From: Methylococcaceae bacterium UBA4132
Lineage (GTDB): Bacteria; Pseudomonadota; Gammaproteobacteria; Methylococcales; Methylomonadaceae
NCBI GenBank assembly: GCA_002380945.1
Contig: DFWO01000045.1
Location: 1,244 to 12,204, forward strand
DNA length: 10,961 nt
Direction: 5' to 3'
The position numbers and the translations under genes were made by a program. The notes beneath the pieces were generated by a model that made no database searches, was not told the origin of the DNA, and was given only the letters and a program-made list of their open reading frames with translations. Shown piece after piece: positions 6,392 to 10,961 of this stretch (position 1 is its first letter; the number at the start of each line of letters is the position of its first letter).

Positions 6392-9300
6392 ATGAAATCT
6401 CCAATAAAAAAATATCAGGGCATCGGTCTAATAGAGGTGTTAATTGCCACTTTGGTAGTGGGAGTAGGTTTATCAGCGGTTGCCTTCCTGCAAGGTAATT
6501 TGATGGAAACTAGCAGCGCAAATAAAGTGCGAGCTGAGGCGAAATCAGTGTGTGAAACCAAGCTGGAACAGCTTAGAGATACTGTCATTATAGGTGCAGT
6601 TGATTCAACTGTAGCGGGTGAATATCGAGCTATTGCTAGTAGCACCGCAGACGAGAGCATTACAGGCACTAATGAAATCATTAGAAGAGCCTGGGTGGTG
6701 ACCAATCTTACTAATCCAGAACGCAAACAGATTAGCGTTACCTGTCGCTGGGACGATGCCGCCTCGCCTGATGCTGATAAACAAGTCATGGTGCAAAGTA
6801 TCATAAGTTATGACAGTCTTGGTAATGCCATAAGACTATCAAACACATCATCGGGAGGAGCTATATTAAGCCCTAGCACGAATGCAGGCTCTTCTAATGA
6901 AATTCACGATAAAACCAATGTTACCGTACCTGCTGGTACAGGCGGCTCTTCGGCAGGCAATGGTACAACTGCTGGTGAATATCTTAAGAGAAATGAGAGC
7001 AGTAGTAATATTGCTGTTGCTTCGGTCGTGTACAAATGTACAGGGGAGACTGCGAGCGGTGTTGTCCCCTTTATCCCTTTTGATGTGGATAAAGGTTTAT
7101 ATACTCGGCGGGTTCATTATCAGTCTGCTGGCAGTTTTAAAGAAGCGATTGAATTAGCTAAGCTAAATACCAAAGTCGTTAATGGTGTGACGGTTGGCGA
7201 TAATTTATTTGGTAATGATCTGAATGGCAATCCTCAACATTCCTGTACTCGAAAAATTCGTTACAACGGTGGCATTATGCTACCGCTTAAAGGGACGGTG
7301 TATTCAAAAGGCGCAGGACACAATTTAATCAATATCAATTTATTTACCTTTGATGCGTCAGAAAGCGGTATTTATTGTGCTTTCTCGCCTGCCGATGGAG
7401 CTACTGTCGCGCCTTATGTGTGTTATGCAGGGGGAAACTGTAAATATGGACCAGTGGGTACGCATAAAGCCATTCCTAACAACACAACTACCATAACAAC
7501 GATAGGAGAAGATACTACGGTCTTTGAATGTCCTGCCTCTCCTACCAGCATAGTAGATACCAGTACAACCCCTTATCCGACAGGTGTTTATGACACAGTA
7601 GGACCTGGCGGTTGGCGGGGTGAAGTTGGACTGCTAGGCATTCCGACCAGTAACGCTGCACACAATAATGTCTGTTTTGCAGAGGAAATTGCTGGAACGC
7701 CTGAAACGCTTAATACCGCCCGAAATTATTACGCACGGCGCGGGACAGGCACTGCCGCCAGAAATGAGGGGATTAATAAGTCCTATATGTGCCATGATTT
7801 TTTAATCATTGATGGCAAAAACACTGCATCACAAGTACACGCTGAATGCGTTAATCAGGTGGGTTCGCTTAAATTGGCATCCAAACTGATTAATCGTTAT
7901 TACAGTTATAACCCCGATACTATTTTCACGACCCAACTCAATAATGTGGATTTAGCTATTGATAAAACTTATTGCACCATCATCAGCGGTACCGTAACCA
8001 ATGGAGTCACAAAAGTTAGTGCTACGGCAGTATCACCTGTTGGTGCGAATGGTTTTTTTGACTGCATAGTAAACACGACAGCCAATACCTATGAGTGTGA
8101 TGGTACGGTTAACGGAGTCAATACCGCGGCAAATAATCAAACGCCAAATTATGTGACTAATGTGCTGGTTTCAGAAGTGGTAGGAGGATCACACACTTGT
8201 ACGGCATCAGGCATAACAAGAACCACTGCAAATCCCATAACCTGTAATCTGGCAGGCGCGACGACAACACATACGCTGCCACTGATAATCACTGCATCGG
8301 GTGTAGGTACATCAGAGGTTACTTCGGTATTAGGTAGTGGCAATGCGGCATTTACTTGTGCCTACAGTAGTGGTGTATTGAGTACGGGGGCAACTTACAG
8401 CTGTACGGTTCCTGATACATGGACCGGTATCATTACTGCAAACAGTACATGTAACGGGGTAGCTGGAAATGTTGCCACGACGGGTACGATTGCGGCAAGC
8501 GCAACTGCACCTTCACCTATTCCAAGTATTATCTTGCCATCTTGTGCCGCACCAACAACACGCAATATCAGCGTGCCTGTCAATGTCACTGGTGCAGGTA
8601 TAACAAATATTACGGGGGTAACTGGAACAAATGTTAGTTGTGTACTGGGTGCGGGTACAACGTATGTTTGTACTGTTCCAGTGACATGGACAGGCACACT
8701 CAGTGCGGCAAGCACTTGTAATGGTATAGCAGTAGGTGACGTGTCTGTAAACGTAACCTCCGCGTCTGCTACAGTAGCAAGCATTAATTTGGCAAGCTGT
8801 GCAGCAGTTCAATACCGCTTAACAGTTACTCCACCTACATCATCAACAGGGGTAATTAACAGTACATCACCGACAACAACAGATATTAGCTGCGGTTCTA
8901 CTTGTACTCACGATTACATCAATGGTACCACCGTAGTATTATCTGCCGTGCCAAGTACGGGTTATCGTTTCTCAGCGTGGAGTGGAGATTGTTCGACTGC
9001 CACCACATCGACTTGTACACTGTCGATGCTTGCAGCTAAAAATGTCAGTGCAACTTTTACGCAATGTACCGTGCCAAACATTACTGCTAGTACTAAAGTC
9101 GCTGCCAAGACTGCATTAACTACGGCTGGGTTTACACTAGCAACAACACCAACCTTAGTAGCAGGGACGGCAGGGCAGATTTCTGCACAAAGCCCAGCAG
9201 CGGGTAGTTTGGCATTGTGCGGTTCAGTAGTGAATTATAGCTATACCAATTGCGGTGTTACTATTACAGGTACAAAATCAACCGCTAATGTAGCAAGTGT

Positions 9301-9493
9301 TAAAATGACCTACAATGGTAACGTAAGTAGCTGTAGTCTTAGTGCAAGTAACTACAGTTGTAATATCAGCGATTACACAAGTGGTTCAGTCAGTATTCGG
9401 GGATATAAGAGTAATGGTAGTGCTACAGGTTATACCGCATCGGCAACTCCATCAAGTTGTGGAGGCAGTGTTGCAGCAACTCCAAACCTATAG
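6392..9493 (+). CDS. pilV: Giant PilV-like prepilin with modular adhesin-like C-terminal region
   Basis: The N-terminus is a class III prepilin: leader MKSPIKKYQG, cleavage site G/IGLIE with Glu5, hydrophobic helix IGLIEVLIATLVVGVGLSAVA, then QGNLMETSSANKVRAEAKSV as in PilV. An ordinary PilV ends before 200 residues; this one has about 1034. Positions counted from ATG 6386 are: prepilin part 1-165; unassigned Cys-containing region about 174-530; Ig-like Cys units 629-725 and 726-809 sharing YxCTVPxTWTG and STCNG; an InlB-B-type repeat 810-893 (LTVTPP..., GTTVVLSAVPSTGYRFSAWSG, NVSATFT); a PASTA-like domain 895-956 (VPNITASTKVAAKTALTTAGF); and a last degenerate Ig-like unit 957-1035. Many Ser/Thr and cysteines suggest an exported, disulfide-stabilised protein. 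It is the last gene of the operon, where Pseudomonas has pilY1. A tip adhesin is inferred. The prepilin call is firm; the symbol reflects the N-terminus only. Confidence 0.88.
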   Translation: MKSPIKKYQGIGLIEVLIATLVVGVGLSAVAFLQGNLMETSSANKVRAEAKSVCETKLEQLRDTVIIGAVDSTVAGEYRAIASSTADESITGTNEIIRRAWVVTNLTNPERKQISVTCRWDDAASPDADKQVMVQSIISYDSLGNAIRLSNTSSGGAILSPSTNAGSSNEIHDKTNVTVPAGTGGSSAGNGTTAGEYLKRNESSSNIAVASVVYKCTGETASGVVPFIPFDVDKGLYTRRVHYQSAGSFKEAIELAKLNTKVVNGVTVGDNLFGNDLNGNPQHSCTRKIRYNGGIMLPLKGTVYSKGAGHNLININLFTFDASESGIYCAFSPADGATVAPYVCYAGGNCKYGPVGTHKAIPNNTTTITTIGEDTTVFECPASPTSIVDTSTTPYPTGVYDTVGPGGWRGEVGLLGIPTSNAAHNNVCFAEEIAGTPETLNTARNYYARRGTGTAARNEGINKSYMCHDFLIIDGKNTASQVHAECVNQVGSLKLASKLINRYYSYNPDTIFTTQLNNVDLAIDKTYCTIISGTVTNGVTKVSATAVSPVGANGFFDCIVNTTANTYECDGTVNGVNTAANNQTPNYVTNVLVSEVVGGSHTCTASGITRTTANPITCNLAGATTTHTLPLIITASGVGTSEVTSVLGSGNAAFTCAYSSGVLSTGATYSCTVPDTWTGIITANSTCNGVAGNVATTGTIAASATAPSPIPSIILPSCAAPTTRNISVPVNVTGAGITNITGVTGTNVSCVLGAGTTYVCTVPVTWTGTLSAASTCNGIAVGDVSVNVTSASATVASINLASCAAVQYRLTVTPPTSSTGVINSTSPTTTDISCGSTCTHDYINGTTVVLSAVPSTGYRFSAWSGDCSTATTSTCTLSMLAAKNVSATFTQCTVPNITASTKVAAKTALTTAGFTLATTPTLVAGTAGQISAQSPAAGSLALCGSVVNYSYTNCGVTITGTKSTANVASVKMTYNGNVSSCSLSASNYSCNISDYTSGSVSIRGYKSNGSATGYTASATPSSCGGSVAATPNL
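8270..8812 (+). repeat. Two tandem Ig-like repeat units within the giant prepilin
   Basis: Protein residues 629-725 and 726-809 align end to end. Both carry a Cys after the first strand pair, then YxCTVPxTWTG, then A-x-STCNG, then a closing SCAA. The DNA copies have diverged well beyond recent duplication. The C-terminal 79 residues (8 codons after the PASTA-like part onward, to 9490) look like a third, weaker copy (VSSCSLSASNYSC). Confidence 0.65.
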
Positions 9494-9503
9494 AGTATAT
9501 GAC

Positions 9504-9542
9504 TTGTAAATTGGGTTAGCTACAGCATAATCCAACTTACAA
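9504..9542. repeat. Imperfect palindrome, REP-like
   Basis: TTGTAAATTGGGTTA (9504-9518) and TAATCCAACTTACAA (9528-9542) form a 15-base stem with 2 mismatches around the loop GCTACAGCA. The core GGGTTAGC...ATAATCC resembles a decayed member of the short palindromic repeats (TTGGGTTAGC...GCGTAACCCAA) that I recall from many bacterial genomes. That kinship is from memory. It lies 10 bases after the stop of the pilV-like gene and 12 bases before the terminator. Confidence 0.55.
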
Positions 9543-9554
9543 TGCCCTCCAACC

Positions 9555-9591
9555 AAACCTCGCAGGTTTTAAAAACCTGCGAGGTTTTTTT
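9555..9591 (+). terminator. Strong rho-independent terminator of the minor-pilin operon
   Basis: AAACCTCGCAGGTTTT (9555-9570) and its exact reverse complement (9572-9587) form a long perfect stem with a G/C-rich core. A T7 run (9585-9591) follows on the plus strand. It lies 62 bases after the stop of the pilV-like gene and should end its transcript. The perfect symmetry is like that of dispersed palindromic repeats, so it may have more copies in the genome. Confidence 0.9.
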
Positions 9592-9633
9592 ATTATCTTC
9601 TGCTTATTTCCCATTGTTGCGTCACAACTAGGC

Positions 9634-10048
9634 GGCTGCGACATATTTGTGTTTATCTTATGTGCTGCCATTTAGATTGCGCCCCCTTGTGTTCAATGAG
9701 TTTATGACTGATTAAATAGCAACCTTTTAATAATTGTCCATATTTTGTTAAGTTATTATTTGACAATTTAATGGCGAATGTTTATTGTTTAAGCGGGAAT
9801 AAATTGTTTGACACCGATGATGAAACAATTGCGCTGACTAATGGGGAGGAGTGGTAGCTTTTTGAATTTCCTGCTTAGGGAGTGTCTTGAGCAGGTAGTA
9901 AAAATGCTTAATTCAGGCGAATTATTGTCTTTTGGTATTAAATAACTTTGCAGGTTGTGGCGCAGAACTTAATATAAGCTGTGAACGGGTTAGGCAAATT
10001 CAAGTCATGGCGTTCAATAAGATGAAACTCAGTTACGGTGAGCAATGA
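9634..10048 (+). pseudogene. Decayed sigma-32 (RpoH)-like sigma factor gene
   Basis: No intact frame spans this stretch, but pieces in successive frames follow the order of an RpoH protein. The clearest is 9962-10027: AELNISCERVRQIQVMAFNKMK, cut here by no stop and ending at TGA 10046-10048. It fits the sigma-70 region 4.2 helix-turn-helix (compare the E. coli RpoH string YGVSAERVRQLEKNAMKKL). Upstream, weaker matches are FVFILCAAI-stop-IA at 9646-9681 (region 2.4, where Trp TGG seems to have become TAG), VFNEFM at 9689-9706 (compare IHEYIL), FVKLLFDNL before 9771 (compare RKLFFNL), CLSGNKLFDTDDE at about 9786-9824 (compare MAAQDMTFDLSSDDD), and LRECLEQVVKML at 9874-9909 (compare LTDAMQGLDER). 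At least three frame changes and several stops separate them. Region 4.2 is secure as a sigma-70 family remnant; the RpoH assignment is inferred. The 5' part is missing. Confidence 0.6.
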
Positions 10049-10057
10049 GTGAGTTTT

Positions 10058-10063
10058 TATAAT
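10058..10063 (+). promoter_or_regulatory. Possible -10 element of ftsH
   Basis: TATAAT, a perfect -10 hexamer, lies 50 bases before the ftsH start. No good -35 is found at 16-18 bases (the sequence there is ACGGTG/CGGTGA). The region is A/T rich, so a chance match is possible. I see no sigma-32 type CTTGAAA...CCCCAT promoter. Confidence 0.35.
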
Positions 10064-10113
10064 AATAATTAATGATGCTCGTTATTTAAAAGTATCGCTC
10101 GGGGGATACAACA

Positions 10114-10961
10114 ATGAAAAAACATATTTTTAATGCTCTGCTGTTTGGAGTTTTTATCGCGGGTGCAGTTCTAATTTATGATCGCATCAATAGCGCACCT
10201 CCCTTGCAGGATTCTTTAGCGTACTCAGAATTTATTGATAAGGTAAAAAATAAACAGGTTGACCGCGTGGAAATCAGTGGTCAATCCATTAAAGTTCGTG
10301 CATCGGATGGTCAAAATTACGAAACTTTTAACCCTGGTGATGGGCATTTGATTGATGATTTGTTAAATGCCGATATTCAAATAAGAACCGTACCACCACA
10401 ACAAGAAACGTTATTAATGAAAATGTTTATTTCATGGTTTCCAATGTTGTTGATGATTTTGGTGTTCATCATCTATATGCGCAGAATGCAGGGTATGGGT
10501 GGGAATACTTTCGGCAAAAGCAAAGCCAAAATGCTGGAAGAAGATAAATTAACCGTTAAATTTGCTGATGTCGCAGGCTGTGAAGAAGCCAAAGAAGAAG
10601 TGTCAGAGCTGGTTGATTTTTTAAAAGACCCGCAAAAATTTCAAAAATTAGGGGGGCAAATTCCACGCGGTATTTTAATGGTAGGTCCTCCTGGTACCGG
10701 TAAAACGTTGATTGCTAGAGCCATTGCAGGTGAAGCAGGTGTAAAGTTTTTCATCATCTCAGGCTCTGACTTTGTGGAAATGTTTGTCGGTGTCGGTGCG
10801 TCTCGTGTGCGTGATATGTTTGCGCAAGCCAAAGAACACGCGCCCTGTATTATTTTTATCGACGAAATTGATGCAGTCGGTCGTCAACGCGGTGGCGCAG
10901 GCATGGGCGGCGGTAATGATGAACGCGAACAAACGCTCAATCAATTGCTGGTTGAAATGGA
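10114..10961 (+). CDS. ftsH: ATP-dependent zinc metalloprotease FtsH, C-terminus outside window
   Basis: FtsH is a hexameric inner-membrane AAA+ protease that unfolds and degrades membrane proteins and some soluble regulators, including sigma-32 and LpxC in E. coli. The visible 282 residues include TM1 (about 5-22), a periplasmic domain (LAYSEFIDKVKNKQVDRVEI...), TM2 (about 104-126), the linker and the AAA start (VKFADVAGCEEAKEEVSELV). Walker A GPPGTGKT is at 191-198. The pore-loop region reads SGSDFVEMFVGVGASRVRDMF. Walker B FIDEIDAVGRQRG has its catalytic acidic pair at D250-E251. The frame continues through DEREQTLNQLLVEM to the window end. The second region of homology and the HExGH zinc site lie outside. 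Start ATG has a strong ribosome site (GGGGGA, 7-base spacer). The usual upstream neighbour rlmE/ftsJ is absent here; the sigma-factor relic takes its place. Confidence 0.97.
   Translation, partial: MKKHIFNALLFGVFIAGAVLIYDRINSAPPLQDSLAYSEFIDKVKNKQVDRVEISGQSIKVRASDGQNYETFNPGDGHLIDDLLNADIQIRTVPPQQETLLMKMFISWFPMLLMILVFIIYMRRMQGMGGNTFGKSKAKMLEEDKLTVKFADVAGCEEAKEEVSELVDFLKDPQKFQKLGGQIPRGILMVGPPGTGKTLIARAIAGEAGVKFFIISGSDFVEMFVGVGASRVRDMFAQAKEHAPCIIFIDEIDAVGRQRGGAGMGGGNDEREQTLNQLLVEM

Noticed and set aside
8149..8812. Long open frames on the minus strand opposite the Ig-like repeats.
   Set aside because: They arise from the biased ACA/ACT/GTA codon use of the repeat-rich gene, lack ribosome sites and resemble no protein.
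9771..9857. Small open frame (ATG to TAG, 28 codons) as a separate peptide gene.
   Set aside because: It has no ribosome site, and its residues continue the sigma-factor-like similarity of the surrounding relic.

Overview
The window reads as a chromosomal stretch of a moderately AT-rich gammaproteobacterium. The basis is the gene families (QueG, CorA, FtsH, a Pseudomonas-type minor-pilin set) and the A/T-rich intergenic DNA. I cannot name the genus from sequence alone. No tRNA, rRNA, CRISPR array, transposase or integrase was seen.

Left part, minus strand (1-2967): four genes read leftwards in one tight series. They are a PilE-like type IV minor pilin, a small class I SAM-dependent methyltransferase, epoxyqueuosine reductase QueG, and a CorA magnesium/cobalt channel whose C-terminus lies outside the window. 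Methyltransferase and queG are 1 base apart, queG and corA overlap by 8 bases, and queG starts with GTG. This suggests one transcript with translational coupling.

Middle (2968-3553): an AT-rich divergent intergenic region of nearly 600 bases. It holds two hairpin-forming inverted repeats and an extended -10 promoter facing right.

Centre, plus strand (3554-9493): a minor-pilin operon of fimT/gspH-like, pilW, pilX-like and a very long pilV-like gene. The last encodes about 1034 residues, against under 200 for an ordinary PilV. After its class III prepilin N-terminus it carries an unassigned Cys-containing middle region, tandem Ig-like Cys repeats, an InlB-B-type repeat, a PASTA-like domain and a degenerate last Ig-like unit. 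No pilY1 lies in the window, so this protein may be the pilus-tip adhesin here. FimT, PilW and PilX each carry an Asp-rich loop resembling a Ca2+-binding site; the PilW one fits the EF-hand consensus. FimT also has a GRxR motif of the kind linked to DNA uptake.

Right part (9494-10961): the pilin operon ends in two neighbouring palindromes, the second a strong rho-independent terminator. Then comes about 400 bases that I read as a decayed sigma-32 (RpoH)-like gene with stops and frameshifts, its region 4.2 helix-turn-helix still legible. Last is the 5' part of ftsH, the membrane AAA+ protease gene, cut by the window end.

Together the pilin genes on both strands should form the priming/tip complex of a type IV pilus (adhesion, twitching, possibly DNA uptake). 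The flanking genes are housekeeping.
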